DNA of 64,000 nucleotides from Nitrobacter sp039808345 (GTDB lineage Bacteria > Pseudomonadota > Alphaproteobacteria > Rhizobiales > Xanthobacteraceae), in NCBI RefSeq assembly GCF_047824785.1, contig NZ_CP181167.1, positions 2,418,001 through 2,482,000 of the forward strand, read 5' to 3'. A program made the translations under genes and the position numbers. Below, piece after piece: positions 19,016 to 27,706 of the stretch. The notes beneath the pieces were generated by a model that saw only the letters and a program-made list of their open reading frames with translations, was not told the origin of the DNA and searched no databases. The number at the start of each line of letters is the position of its first letter. The stretch's first letter is position 1.

Positions 19016-19669
19016 TCACCATCGCGCGTTGGCGTAGCGCGCACCGCGGTGATAGCGACGGCGTGCCTCATGCCGTCCCTTTCCACTCCAGCCGCCGAGT
19101 TGGAAATGGCCGCTGTCGGCGTTCGACCATTGCGCACCCGCAATCAACCCGCAGGAGTTCGCCAGCGCGATTTCATTGCGTGGCATACGCGGCCGCGTCA
19201 CGTTACGTCCGTACTGGTTGATATCAAGCGCCAGCCCCGCCGGATGCAGCGAGCCATGCACACTTCCGTGCGCCCGCCAGCCGCCCATGAAACGGATCGG
19301 ATAGCCCTGCCTGTCAAGAGCCGAAACCAAACATTGAAAAGCGCCAGTGGCGCGGTTGGCGACACGCGCCGTGGCGCCCGAGGTGGAACGGACCACACCT
19401 ACGGCTCTTCCCGCACCTTCAGCCATGACTCGCGCAAGACCGCTGGGAATTCGCTTGTGCGAGTGGCGGACCCGGTGCCGAACGGCATAACGGCGGAAAT
19501 GCCCATTGGCGTGCTGCGCCGAGCCGTGCAGCGCGCTCCAGGTGCCGTAACAGGGACGCATGGCATCACAGCCCTGAGCAACGTGCCACTTCTTTGAAAA
19601 AGATCTGGCCGACGACGGCGTGGCGACAATGCAAATCATCGCCGATGCAATAAGCAGTCGGATCATCAT
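19016..19669 (-). CDS. Secreted M15-like peptidase-fold protein
   Basis: About 217 residues from the ATG at 19669, chosen because GGGAG lies just upstream and a signal peptide follows (MMIRLLIASAMICIVATPSSA). The C-terminal half looks like a VanY/M15-type domain: WRAHGSVHGSLHPAGLALDIN holds the H-x6-D zinc-binding pattern, and a later GHFQLGG holds the third histidine. It may trim peptide cross-links in peptidoglycan in the periplasm. The basic linker (RRYAVRHRVRHSHKR) is unusual. No lysis genes are adjacent, so a housekeeping wall role is more likely than a phage endolysin. Confidence 0.75.
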   Translation of the reverse strand: MMIRLLIASAMICIVATPSSARSFSKKWHVAQGCDAMRPCYGTWSALHGSAQHANGHFRRYAVRHRVRHSHKRIPSGLARVMAEGAGRAVGVVRSTSGATARVANRATGAFQCLVSALDRQGYPIRFMGGWRAHGSVHGSLHPAGLALDINQYGRNVTRPRMPRNEIALANSCGLIAGAQWSNADSGHFQLGGWSGKGRHEARRRYHRGARYANARW

Positions 19670-20303
19670 ATCTCCCGGAATGCTGGAGTGAGGGAACGCG
19701 GGAACTAAGCCCTGCTCTGGAATGTCCGGCACGGAACCGCTGGTCATGGCGGTAACTAGGGCCTGTGGGTATGTCCTGTCCAGCTAGACGCGAACAGGCA
19801 AATGAACTAGGTTCGGCGGTTAATTTCAGATTACCTAGATCGGGCACCATAACCGCTGCCGGTCTCGCGATAAAAAATCCAGCTAAATCAACAATTAGGG
19901 TGCTGACCGGGGGCCACGCGCCGACCCGGCGCTTTACGCGAGCCGGGGAAGGAGATGCGGCTCACAAGATGCTTAAGCTCCCGCCAGCCGGATCGCGCTC
20001 GGTCTGTTTCAAAGCGGGAGCGCACGCCGGCGTGGAATGATCATGTTGAGGACGCCCCCCTTGCGCTTCAACTTCGCTAGCGGTTTCCCCTCCCCGCGCC
20101 TAAGTAAGGTGAGCATGCACGCGACCCGAGCTTCTTCCTGGGCTGATTGGGAATAACAAACCCTGAGCGAGGTGCATAAAGCCATCCACCGTCGTCGTTC
20201 GTGGTAGCTTCAGTGATCGCGCTTTCCGGTCCGGGAATCCAGAGTTGGCTTCGGGAAGAAGCGCGCTTGAAAACCGGTGCGATCAAAACGACGGAGGCGA
20301 ACA
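19670..20303. other. Gene-free stretch
   Basis: No convincing gene, RNA or repeat was seen in these 634 bases. Open frames present lack ribosome-binding sites and plausible composition. It includes the upstream region of the small membrane-protein gene that starts at 20304. Confidence 0.5.
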
Positions 20304-20480
20304 ATGAACGATTTTTGGGAATGGCGCAGTTCTTCGCGAGAATTCGAGGGCAGCCACGAGGGCACCGGCGGGGATAAGGTGCATGACCGCACCCGAGGAG
20401 GTAAAATCGGTCTGGTTGTCGGCGTGGCCCTGTTCGTCGTGCTGGCCGTGATATTCGCGATCTTCGAATATGCGCAGTGA
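20304..20480 (+). CDS. Small single-pass membrane protein
   Basis: 58 residues from the ATG preceded by GGAGGCGAACA. A charged N-terminal half (DFWEWRSSSREFEGSHEGT) is followed by one C-terminal membrane helix (GLVVGVALFVVLAVIFAIFEY). I do not recognise a family. The good ribosome-binding site and clear helix support a real gene. Confidence 0.6.
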   Translation: MNDFWEWRSSSREFEGSHEGTGGDKVHDRTRGGKIGLVVGVALFVVLAVIFAIFEYAQ

Positions 20481-20720
20481 CGAGCGGACCGGACAGCGAA
20501 CAAAGGCGCCGCGCTCAAGCCGTGAGACTTGAACAGTGGTCATTTCCACCATCGGATATACGGAAGTTCACTCTTCCGGCGTGCGCTCGGTTGACTTTGC
20601 CGGCGCGCTTCGCTCATAAACGCGCGCAACCGCGCGCCCGGCATTCGGGCAAGTGCCTTTAATGTCATCCATGCATGGCCGATCCGGCCGCTTTCAGCAT
20701 CTGACACCCGAAGGCGTTGC

Positions 20721-20806
20721 GGGGGAGTGTCCCGAGTGGCAAAGGGAGCTGACTGTAAATCAGCCGCCTCATGGCTTCGCAGGTTCGAGTCCTGCCTCCC
20801 CCACCA
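20721..20806 (+). tRNA. tRNA-Tyr (GTA)
   Basis: An 86-nt class II tRNA with encoded CCA. The acceptor stem GGGGGAG pairs with CTCCCCC. The anticodon arm CTGACTGTAAATCAG carries GTA. A long variable arm (CCGCCTCATGGCTTCG region) is present as expected for bacterial tRNA-Tyr, and the T-arm is GCAGGTTCGAGTCCTGC. Confidence 0.95.
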
Positions 20807-21246
20807 AGTATTTCAATAACTTACGGTAAGATCCAGCCCGCCATCGAAGTGAGCGTTCGTTGCACTTTTGGGGTATGGGCCATTTTGGGGTATGGGCCAT
20901 GGGCCGGAGCAAGAGCATTCATCCGCTATCGTCCGGGTTCATCCGTGGAGTGAATTCGGCGAATCCGAATCGGTGCTCAGCCTCTTCGAAATAGCGCTTG
21001 AGGAGCATCAGATGGTTCGAGCCGGCGCGCATTGCATGACATGGTCAGGGCTCGATCCGGCCCTCACATAACAGATATTCCGCGAAAACATCACAGATGC
21101 GCGAACCCATGCGCTCTGTGCACTTTTGGACAGACATCAGGAATTTGAATGTGCGTTACTGCGTCGGCATTACGCGGCAAATGGCTTTCTATCGACGATG
21201 AGAACGCGAGTTGCGCTCCAACCTCCTCAAATGGAAGGATCGCGGC
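20807..21246. other. Gene-free stretch with short tandem duplication
   Basis: No gene recognised. A direct duplication TTTTGGGGTATGGGCCA occurs twice in tandem at about 20867-20900. No other feature was seen. Confidence 0.5.
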
Positions 21247-21432
21247 ATGGGCCAGCCCATCCAACGGAAGAACTGTCCTGTCTGCAAGAAACTGCTGGCC
21301 ATGGCCTTGCCGTCAAACGGTGCCGGGCCGCGAATCCCGCGGTGCATCGAATGCGACTCCTTGGTTGACGCAAGAACCATGAGATGGATCAATAGCAGTC
21401 TGATGCCGCCGACGGATTCCGACTCCTCTTAG
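21247..21432 (+). CDS. Small zinc-ribbon-like protein
   Basis: 61 residues from ATG 21247 with GGAAGG about 10 bases upstream. Two CxxC pairs (CPVCKK and CIECDS) spaced by about 24 residues suggest one bound zinc. The flanking sequence is not recognisable. An in-frame start 36 bases upstream is possible. The gene ends at the start of an interspersed repeat. Confidence 0.5.
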   Translation: MGQPIQRKNCPVCKKLLAMALPSNGAGPRIPRCIECDSLVDARTMRWINSSLMPPTDSDSS

Positions 21433-21535
21433 AGCCTTTCCGCTTCTGGTAGAATCAGAAGCGGGCTCTATGATTTTGTTTTGGCGCGTTTTCTTCACGG
21501 GAACCGGTGTCCACTTCGCTCGAAAACGCTCTAGA
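21431..21535. repeat. Interspersed palindromic repeat copy
   Basis: This copy begins with the hairpin AGAGCCTTTCCGCTTCTG ... CAGAAGCGGGCTCT and continues GTTTTCTTCACGGGAACCGG to CTTCGCTCGAAAACGCTCTA. It matches, in reverse orientation, the copy at 18358-18450. It supplies the C-terminal codons of the adjacent minus-strand gene. Confidence 0.7.
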
Positions 21536-21694
21536 AGATTCCGCGCGTCGTCTCAGGACCGTCAGCCGGCTGCTGACAGAGCTTTCGGTCCGGCCGAGTT
21601 TCTTGGCGATCGCCGCCATGCCCAAGCCCTGCTCTCTCAGCGCGATCAACCGCTCATCCTCGGTAGGCGCCCATCTTCGCGACGATTTATGCAT
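21455..21694 (-). CDS. GcrA/Myb-like small DNA-binding protein with repeat-encoded tail
   Basis: 79 residues. The N-terminal 50 (RRWAPTEDERLIALREQGLG, then AAIAKKLGRTESSVSSRLTVL) form a helix-turn-helix like the GcrA or SANT/Myb-type domains common in alphaproteobacteria. It may act in transcription. From residue 54 on, the tail (SRAFSSEVDTGSREENAPKQ and beyond) is encoded by the interspersed repeat at 21431-21535, so the original stop seems to have been replaced by repeat sequence. The DNA-binding domain itself is intact. Confidence 0.65.
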   Translation of the reverse strand: MHKSSRRWAPTEDERLIALREQGLGMAAIAKKLGRTESSVSSRLTVLRRRAESSRAFSSEVDTGSREENAPKQNHRARF

Positions 21695-21820
21695 CTGTGC
21701 AGAACGCCGCGCCGGTGAATAGGTTCGCCCGCGGCGGGCAGCGACAGACGAGATACTTCCGCGTCATCATGAAGCGGGTTAGGTTTCACGCCCCCTTTAA
21801 CAAGGACCGAAGCGAAGCAC

Positions 21821-22120
21821 ATGAAAGACTTGAAGCTGTACCTGGATAAGCTTCTCGCCGACTCCGAACATTGCATCACGATCAGCAAGAGCACGCTCAA
21901 CGATAAAAAGCGTGAAGTATTCGAGATGCTCGCAGCGACCTACCGCAAGCTCGCCAGCGACATAGAAGCTGTCATGGCGACGAATGCGATCCTGGATGAG
22001 GAGCGCGACAAGAGACTGATCGGCCTCCTCGGTAAGGACGACAACGCCGCCGAAAGCATCACCGAGATCGCCAGGCTCCTAGGAGAAAAACCGGAAGAGC
22101 CTACGCCGCCGGACAAATGA
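21821..22120 (+). CDS. Hypothetical helical protein (99 aa)
   Basis: An acidic, mostly helical protein (LYLDKLLADSEHCITISKST, EVFEMLAATYRKLASDIEAV). A proline-rich end EKPEEPTPPDK follows. No family is recognised. The upstream AGGACCGAAGCGAAGCAC gives a modest ribosome-binding site. Codon use resembles neighbouring genes, and a terminator-like hairpin lies about 90 bp downstream. Confidence 0.6.
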   Translation: MKDLKLYLDKLLADSEHCITISKSTLNDKKREVFEMLAATYRKLASDIEAVMATNAILDEERDKRLIGLLGKDDNAAESITEIARLLGEKPEEPTPPDK

Positions 22121-22628
22121 TGGCGTTCCTCCAATATCCGATTGAAGGCCCACGCCAGAGCGTGACCTGCGATGGAGAGAGCAATCTACGCTCGCAACGG
22201 CGTGCCTAAAAAGGCCCGGCCACGAACTTATGGCGGCCGGGCCAGTCCAGAGGAGAAAAACATGGCCCAAGGGCGGGCCCAAGTATCGCTGGATTGTATC
22301 GCCGGGTTTTCCCGCCGGCGAATCCCGTGATGACCCCGTGAGGTCAGCCTCATTCAAACATAACTTGCGGACGCACTATTTGATCCAGCGCAATATGGCA
22401 GTCACACCGTCGTTATCGTGGATCACGCGCTACCGAAGCCGAGCGGACACATCCCGCCAATACACTGAAACCAATGATACGGCGTTGCCGCGACCCTGCA
22501 GGGAACATGCGGCTCAGCCACACATCCGTGATCCGTCATTCAGGAACGCGCCCCGCCCCCGGACATTGGCCTCAAACGGACCGATCTCCACGTCGGTCCG
22601 TGTGAACCTGGAAAATAAGGAGGTCGAC
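22121..22628. other. Intergenic stretch with strong hairpin
   Basis: No gene longer than about 22 codons is supported. A perfect 9-bp inverted repeat GGCCCGGCC / GGCCGGGCC at 22213-22243 could end transcription of the gene that stops at 22120, although no T-run follows. A 22-codon frame at 22262 has a good ribosome-binding site (GAGGAGAAAAAC) but no recognisable product. Confidence 0.5.
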
Positions 22629-22757
22629 ATGGATGAAGACAGTGATGCCCGAATGCCTCAGGATCCGACCAGCAGGCTGTTCCTTTTCGCGGGCAGCTTT
22701 GGACTTGTGGCGTCTCTCGTAGGGTCCGGGCTTATAATGGCGGCAGCCAGCTTCTAG
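22629..22757 (+). CDS. Small membrane protein (42 aa)
   Basis: The start at 22629 follows a very strong AAGGAGG site at the right distance. The product has a short acidic start (MDEDSDARMPQDPTS) and one membrane helix (LFLFAGSFGLVASLVGSGLI). The function is unknown. The stop codon TAG falls at the start of an interspersed repeat. Confidence 0.6.
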   Translation: MDEDSDARMPQDPTSRLFLFAGSFGLVASLVGSGLIMAAASF

Positions 22758-23111
22758 AGCATGATCCCGACCCGAAGGGCCGCGCCCGGTCTCCGCAAAA
22801 GATCATGCTCAAGCAAAAGACAAGCGACGAGTTTGATTCAACGCAGTTGAAACAGACTCCAGCCCTTGCAGCAGTTTGCGTCGGCTATAAAGAGCGCGCT
22901 TTGGTGAATCCATAGACGTTACTCCGCGCGGCGGAGTCTGTTCGCTCGCGGCGTAACTGGTGCGCCGAAAATCCCGGCAATGATACGGCCGCCGAAACTC
23001 AATAAACGTTCAGGCAAACCTTCGTCTGTCTCTTCCTGCCGGAAGCTCAAACCAGGCTGGACAGTCTCTGATTCGAAAAGGCATCGCAGCTTTCGCGGCT
23101 TGAACTCAAAC
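22758..23111. repeat. Interspersed GAGCATGATC repeat and gene-free stretch
   Basis: From about 22755 to 22860 lies a repeat that starts AGAGCATGATCCCGACC, has the mate GATCATGCTC, and continues ACAAGCGACGAGTTTGATTC. Close copies occur at 26856-26970 and, inverted, at 53038-53180. The remaining bases to 23111 show no gene on the plus strand. Confidence 0.65.
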
Positions 23112-23327
23112 TCATCTATGAAGCTGAGCGTGAACCGCTGCCTGCTGTTCGTGAGGCATGTCATGGGGGCCGCGCCCGTTCGTGACATATACGAGGCTGG
23201 CCATCAGCATGATGACCGAGCACGCGATAGCCCAGCCGGCCGGATTGTTATTCCGCGCCTTGGGAAGACTGTTGTCGTGCGGGACAAAATTGTCGTTCTG
23301 GAACAGGTTGTCATTCAGGACTAGCAT
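23112..23327 (-). CDS. Small single-pass membrane protein
   Basis: 71 residues from the ATG at 23327, which follows CGGAGGG on the minus strand. The N-terminal half is Asn/Asp-rich with a repeated NDN pattern (LNDNLFQNDNFVPHDNS). One membrane helix follows (WAIACSVIMLMASLVYV) and the tail is His-rich. Family unknown. Confidence 0.5.
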   Translation of the reverse strand: MLVLNDNLFQNDNFVPHDNSLPKARNNNPAGWAIACSVIMLMASLVYVTNGRGPHDMPHEQQAAVHAQLHR

Positions 23328-23725
23328 GGGCCCTCCGGCCATTGTTAGCGGTGAGAAACCTCTGTTAGGGATCCGAAGGTGGCCGAACACCGGTGCGTCA
23401 TAGCCATCAGGGAGAGCCGGAAGGTTTCGCAGTCGCTCCACTATGAAAGTTGACAAACACATAACAGGGCTTCGATCTCCGGTGCAGTGCGAAATCGGCA
23501 TACCTGCGATACGACTGCGGCATAACGCTGCAGCGTCAGCAATCGTGTTCATATTGTGGCGGCGACCCGACTGACGCCGGAGATTGCGGCGCGCAACAAT
23601 TCCGGCCGACTTTGCGCGATCACAAAGACAGGACGGCTTGCGGGATGCAGGCTCCGCGCGAGGGAACCGCCGGTCCGTCGAAAAAGCGGTTTCCCGACAT
23701 ACGGTTAACTTCAAGCTGGAGCGAT
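23328..23725. other. Upstream region of the FNR-like gene
   Basis: Nothing was recognised in these 398 bases except the likely promoter regions of the flanking divergent genes. I found no clear TTGAT-N4-ATCAA FNR box. Confidence 0.4.
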
Positions 23726-24451
23726 ATGAACACGCCCCGGAAGGACATCCATAACTCCAATGTGCCGAAGCTCTGTGAGAGCTGTGAGGTGCGGCACAAG
23801 GGCATGTGCGGGGCGCTCAACGCCAATGAGCTAGTGGATTTCGCCAGGCATACGCGTGTCGTGAAGGTATCCGCCGGAGACGTTCTCCTGCAGGAGCAGG
23901 GATCGATCAGTTCCTATGCGAATGTCATGCGCGGCGTGCTGAAGCTGACCAAGACAATGGCCGATGGTCGCCAGCAAATCGTCGGACTTCAGTTCGCGCC
24001 CGATTTCGTCGGACGTCTTCATCAAGAAGAGAGCCCTGTCCGCGTCGAAGCCTGTTCAGGTGTGGAGGTCTGCAGCATAACCAGGGCCGCGCTGCGAAAG
24101 ATGCTCGAAAAAAATCCGGCTCTCGAAACGAAACTGCTTCACCAGGCCCTGCGTGAGGTCGATCAGGGTCGCGAGTGGATGCTGGCGCTGGGACGAAAGA
24201 CGGCGCGCGAAAAGGTGGCCAGCTTTCTCATGATGATGGTTCGGCAGATCGATCCGCTTTCAGGAGACAACGCCACTACGGCTTTCGATCTTCCGCTTAC
24301 GCGCACGGAAATCGGCGACTTTCTTGGCCTGACGATTGGAACCGTTTCGCGCGAGCTCACGCGGTTACGGCGAACCGGAGTGATTCAGATTTCCTCGCAC
24401 CGTCACATCGATGTTCTGAAGCTCGAAGCGCTCCGCCAATGCGCCGGCTAA
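23726..24451 (+). CDS. Crp/Fnr-family regulator with FNR-type cysteines
   Basis: 241 residues from ATG 23726 (GGAG 7 bases upstream). An N-terminal cluster CESCEVRHKGMC plus a later Cys (RVEACSGVEVC) matches the four ligands of an oxygen-sensitive 4Fe-4S cluster in FNR/FnrN. The cyclic-nucleotide-binding-like domain follows, then the winged helix with the FNR recognition motif LTRTEIGDFLGLTIGTVSRELTRL. The EXXSR-type contacts (E and SR) fit binding of TTGAT half-sites. It is probably a sensor that switches genes at low oxygen. It is close to FnrN or FixK-type proteins of rhizobia; the exact name is uncertain. Confidence 0.88.
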   Translation: MNTPRKDIHNSNVPKLCESCEVRHKGMCGALNANELVDFARHTRVVKVSAGDVLLQEQGSISSYANVMRGVLKLTKTMADGRQQIVGLQFAPDFVGRLHQEESPVRVEACSGVEVCSITRAALRKMLEKNPALETKLLHQALREVDQGREWMLALGRKTAREKVASFLMMMVRQIDPLSGDNATTAFDLPLTRTEIGDFLGLTIGTVSRELTRLRRTGVIQISSHRHIDVLKLEALRQCAG

Positions 24452-24623
24452 GCGAAAATAGATCTCAAACAGGCGAGTGACGGATGGCGACGCATATCCG
24501 GTTATGATAGCCGTCTGGAGATCAGACGCCTCATAGCTTGGCTGGTTTCCCTGCCTCCCCGCTATTCCAGATCTCCAGGTTTACGATTCTCGATAGATTC
24601 CGCACCGTCCGAGACACGCCTAC

Positions 24624-25469
24624 ATGAGCGATCGTGATCGAGAGCCGCGATTCCGGCGGGGCTCACCCCCGCGGAGCGACACCAAGAATACCAAAGGCCG
24701 GAACCGTCCGCCAAAGCATGGTTCGGCGCGAAAGAGCCGCGAGACCGGCGCCGATGGTCCGGCGGTGCTTTATGGCTGGCATACGGTGACTGCCGCGCTG
24801 GCCAATCCTCGGCGCCGCATCCGAAAGCTGCTCGTCACGGAAAACGCCGCGCGACGGCTTACGCATGAAAATATCACCACCCCGATCCCGCCTGAGATCG
24901 TCCGCCCGAGCGCGATCGACCAGCGACTGGGCCCTGACGCGGTTCATCAGGGACTGCTCGCCGAAGCCGACCCCCTGCCCTCGCCTGATATCGAGACATT
25001 AACGCAGGAGGGCATCGTGCTGGTGCTCGACCAGATCACGGATCCGCACAATGTCGGCGCGATCATGCGATCGGCCGCGGCTTTTGCGGTGAAGGCAATC
25101 GTCACCACGGCGCGCCACAGTCCAGAGGCTACCGGCGTTCTGGCGAAGTCCGCCTCCGGCGCGCTGGAGATCGTGCCGCTGGTGCTGGTGCAGAATCTGG
25201 CGCGCGCGCTGGCCGGGCTGAACGATCGCGGCTTCATGACCGTCGGCCTCGACAGCGCCGGCAGCGAAAATCTCGCCGCCATCCAGTTGCGGCAGCCATT
25301 GGCTTTGGTGCTGGGCGCCGAAGGAAAAGGTCTGCGGCAATTGACGCGCGACACATGCAGCGCGGTCGCGCGCCTCGACATGCCCGGCGACATCAAGAGC
25401 CTGAACGTCTCGAATGCCGCGGTGCTGGCGCTTTATATCGGCGCCAGCCGTCTCGGCCTCATGCACTGA
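24624..25469 (+). CDS. rlmB: TrmH/SpoU-family rRNA 2'-O-methyltransferase (RlmB-like)
   Basis: 281 residues. A basic, disordered N-terminus is followed by the SpoU substrate-binding domain (VLYGWHTVTAALANPRRRIRKLLVTENA) and the knotted SPOUT catalytic domain. Its motif 1 is LDQITDPHNVGAIMRSAAAF, motif 2 LVLGAEGKGLRQLTRD and motif 3 LDMPGDIKSLNVSNAAVLALY. RlmB methylates G2251 of 23S rRNA using SAM. The extended Arg/Lys-rich N-terminus is common in alphaproteobacteria. The start at 24624 sits shortly after the region of the FNR-like gene, with independent transcription likely. Confidence 0.9.
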   Translation: MSDRDREPRFRRGSPPRSDTKNTKGRNRPPKHGSARKSRETGADGPAVLYGWHTVTAALANPRRRIRKLLVTENAARRLTHENITTPIPPEIVRPSAIDQRLGPDAVHQGLLAEADPLPSPDIETLTQEGIVLVLDQITDPHNVGAIMRSAAAFAVKAIVTTARHSPEATGVLAKSASGALEIVPLVLVQNLARALAGLNDRGFMTVGLDSAGSENLAAIQLRQPLALVLGAEGKGLRQLTRDTCSAVARLDMPGDIKSLNVSNAAVLALYIGASRLGLMH

Positions 25470-25532
25470 CGGAGCGACGCCCGACCGCATCGGACATTGC
25501 GGGCAGGCGTTTGATCCATCAGGCGCGCCGGG

Positions 25533-26087
25533 TCAGTCGTAACGATACTGCACAGCATGACGGTCGACATGATGATGACCCGATCCGTAGATCACCCGTG
25601 GAAGAGCGGCGCGATGGCCATCCGGTGAAGCATGGCCGTAACGCAGATGACGGCGACCATGCGGGTGGCCGTCATGCCGGTTCCGATTCCAGCGATAGCT
25701 GTATACGACCGGTCCGGCCGCCGGCGCGCCATCATAGTAGTGGTGCATGGCGTGGGCGTAACGGCCGCCGTCGTAGGGATAATAGTAGGGACGGCTGTAG
25801 GCGTTCCATCCGGCGACGGCGCTTTCCTGATAGGTCGGCACCGGCGCGAAGTTGCCTGGACCACTAAAGGCCGGCCCCTGATTGACATAAAAGTATTGCG
25901 TCGGAGACGGCAGGTGCTCATAGCCTGCGAATCCGTAGCCGGGACCATAACCCCATGCGCAGGAGCCATACGAGAGGCATGAAGCGCATCCGCCCGTGTA
26001 CCACCCTCCGCAAGCCATCGCGGGCATAACGCTTGCGGCGACCATGGCCGCGACCGCGACCATTCCGGAAACCATCTGACGCATCAC
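25533..26087 (-). CDS. Secreted Gly/Tyr/His-rich protein
   Basis: 184 residues with a signal peptide (GMVAVAAMVAASVMPAMA) and a low-complexity mature region. It starts Cys-rich (CGGWYTGGCASCLSYGSCAW), then is Tyr/Gly-rich and ends His/Arg-rich. Such proteins are frequent in Bradyrhizobiaceae; a function is not known. The His-rich end could bind metal, but this is speculation. It is transcribed in the same direction as the next secreted gene, 39 bp away, and the two may be an operon. Confidence 0.65.
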   Translation of the reverse strand: MMRQMVSGMVAVAAMVAASVMPAMACGGWYTGGCASCLSYGSCAWGYGPGYGFAGYEHLPSPTQYFYVNQGPAFSGPGNFAPVPTYQESAVAGWNAYSRPYYYPYDGGRYAHAMHHYYDGAPAAGPVVYSYRWNRNRHDGHPHGRRHLRYGHASPDGHRAALPRVIYGSGHHHVDRHAVQYRYD

Positions 26088-26126
26088 TCTCTCCTGCTGT
26101 TTTTTGTTCGATTTCGGCCTTGGATC

Positions 26127-26576
26127 TCAACGAAAGCCTGGCGGCGAACCCGATGGCCCGATCCGGGGCGCGAGGATCACCGGAGGCGGCATCTGCGGGA
26201 TGTCGGATTGCGCGGGCGTCGGAGCGGAACGGGCCGACCACGACTGATGAAAGCTTTCCGCGTGCCGCGGCAGCCTGCGATTGGGCGGCGGCTCTATTTC
26301 GAGGCGGCCGTAACCGGGGGTGCGGCCAAGACTCGGATAGTAGTGACCGACATACGGCTCGTAATCGACGTAGCGTCCGCCATACACCGTGGGCCGCGGT
26401 TGCATCCTCCTGCCAAGCCCCCAGTCGCCTTCGACGACGGCATAGGATGCATCGACACCGTTGATGATGATGGGAATACCTGGACGTCCGGGAATCACAA
26501 TCTCCGGACCGCTGCCGGCCAGAGCCGTCAACGAGGTCCCGATCAGAACAGCCAGCACTAGTCCGATACGCATCAC
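26127..26576 (-). CDS. Secreted Pro/Tyr-rich protein
   Basis: 149 residues with a signal peptide (IGLVLAVLIGTSLTALA) and mature start GSGPEIVIPGRPGIPIIING, then Tyr/Arg/Pro-rich sequence. The VIPGRPGIPIIINGVDASYAVV opening is a recurrent pattern in small exported proteins of related genera as I recall it. The function is unknown. It is directly upstream of the Gly/Tyr/His-rich gene. Confidence 0.65.
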   Translation of the reverse strand: MMRIGLVLAVLIGTSLTALAGSGPEIVIPGRPGIPIIINGVDASYAVVEGDWGLGRRMQPRPTVYGGRYVDYEPYVGHYYPSLGRTPGYGRLEIEPPPNRRLPRHAESFHQSWSARSAPTPAQSDIPQMPPPVILAPRIGPSGSPPGFR

Positions 26577-27195
26577 TGGATTCCCGGTTTAGGGCAAATC
26601 CTAATCGAACCGATGCCGGCAAGAGTTAAGGCTGCCACCGAAACTTCCGGTAAGCCTAACGTGCCGGGATGCTCGGGGGTTCAAATGCGAACGATCCTGC
26701 TGTCGAATCGTTAACGCGGGATCCAGCGATATTGACGGACCCCAAGCATTGACGATACCCACATGCCGCCATAAGCAGGCTTCAGGTACGCAGAGGCGTG
26801 CGGGAGCTTACGCCGCTGTTGTCCACCCGTGTTTTGGTTTATCATCTTGTCGTGGAGCATGATCCCGACCGGAAGGGCCGCGCCAGCGCAAACTGGAAAC
26901 CGGTTTCGGAAAAGATCATGCTCAAACAGAAAGACAAGCGACGAGTCTGATTCAACGCTTTTGAATCGGATTCAACGCTTTCCCGGCGAAGTTGATGACC
27001 GGTTCGCCGCAAGAAAACGCGACCCGACAACAATTTCGGGAGCATGGTTCGATTCAACTTGATCGGATCATGTTCAAGAGCGAGACGAGGCAAAGTGTGG
27101 CGCGGTCCTCTGCCCGCACCCCGCTTCTAGAGAATACTGAAGTCGATCACGTTCATGATTCTGAATCGATTCGATCCAGAACCATCGTGATTCAG
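26577..27195. repeat. Intergenic region with GAGCATGATC repeat copies
   Basis: No gene is seen. At about 26856-26970 is a GGAGCATGATCCCGACCGGA ... AAAAGATCATGCTC repeat, which continues through AAGACAAGCGACGAGTCTGA. A second unit with GGTTCGCCGCAAGAAAACGC lies at 27001-27075. An inverted copy of the first sits beyond the far end of the prophage at 53038-53180. Confidence 0.65.
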
Positions 27196-27270
27196 GCCGG
27201 CGTAGCACAGCGGTAGTGCAGCGGTTTTGTAAACCGAAGGTCGGGAGTTCGATCCTCTCCGCCGGCACCA
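27196..27270 (+). tRNA. tRNA-Thr (TGT), prophage integration target
   Basis: A 75-nt cloverleaf with encoded CCA. The acceptor GCCGGCG pairs with CGCCGGC, the D-arm is TAGCACAGCGGTAGTGCA, the anticodon arm CGGTTTTGTAAACCG carries TGT for threonine, and the T-arm is CGGGAGTTCGATCCTCTCC. Its 3' 48 nt are repeated exactly at 52624-52671, so an integrase used this gene as attachment site. The tRNA remains complete. Confidence 0.95.
27223..27270 (+). other. Prophage attachment site attL
   Basis: The 48-bp segment from GGTTTTGTAAACC to GCCGGCACCA forms the 3' end of tRNA-Thr. It is identical to 52624-52671, next to the integrase gene. The repeat covers the anticodon and T-arms, as is usual for tyrosine-integrase elements. 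Confidence 0.92.
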
Positions 27271-27412
27271 AGAAACCCGCTTTAATATTGGACTTTTCTC
27301 GCTTTAACCGCACGGCAAGCCCGGCCGGAACGGCGAACAAATGCGGTTTTGCCAGCCTCAAAAACAGGATCATCTGTTCCCGCCCCGTTCACCCCTCGCA
27401 GGGAGAGGCGGC

Positions 27413-27706
27413 ATGAGCGATCAGACCTTTGCCGACAAGCTGAACGCTCTGATCTCGCTTGAGATGTCGCGCGGCACCATTCACGACCCGGACGCCATGT
27501 CGAGCGTCCTAGAATCTCTGGCGTCGGCGCTCGGATTTTCCGCCGCGCTTGCCGCCGCTGGCGATCCTGGCAAGGTCGCACACCTTCTCGAAGGCATGAC
27601 CTCATATGTCTACGAAGTGGCCTCCGAACGCGCCCCTCTCGCCAAGATGATTGTGACGGCGAAGGCTATGAGCCGCCCCTCCCCTCCCCGTGAAGGAGGG
27701 CGGTGA
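27413..27706 (+). CDS. Prophage cargo protein, unknown (97 aa)
   Basis: The start at 27413 follows GGGAGAGGCGGC. The product is mostly helical (FADKLNALISLEMSRGTIHD, LESLASALGFSAALAAA). It overlaps the next gene by a few bases. It is the first gene inside attL on the plus strand, away from the lytic modules. No family is recognised. Confidence 0.6.
   Translation: MSDQTFADKLNALISLEMSRGTIHDPDAMSSVLESLASALGFSAALAAAGDPGKVAHLLEGMTSYVYEVASERAPLAKMIVTAKAMSRPSPPREGGR

Noticed and set aside
22262..22330. 22-codon frame with a good ribosome-binding site
   Set aside because: Too short to judge, no recognisable peptide, and it follows a hairpin that may explain the region.
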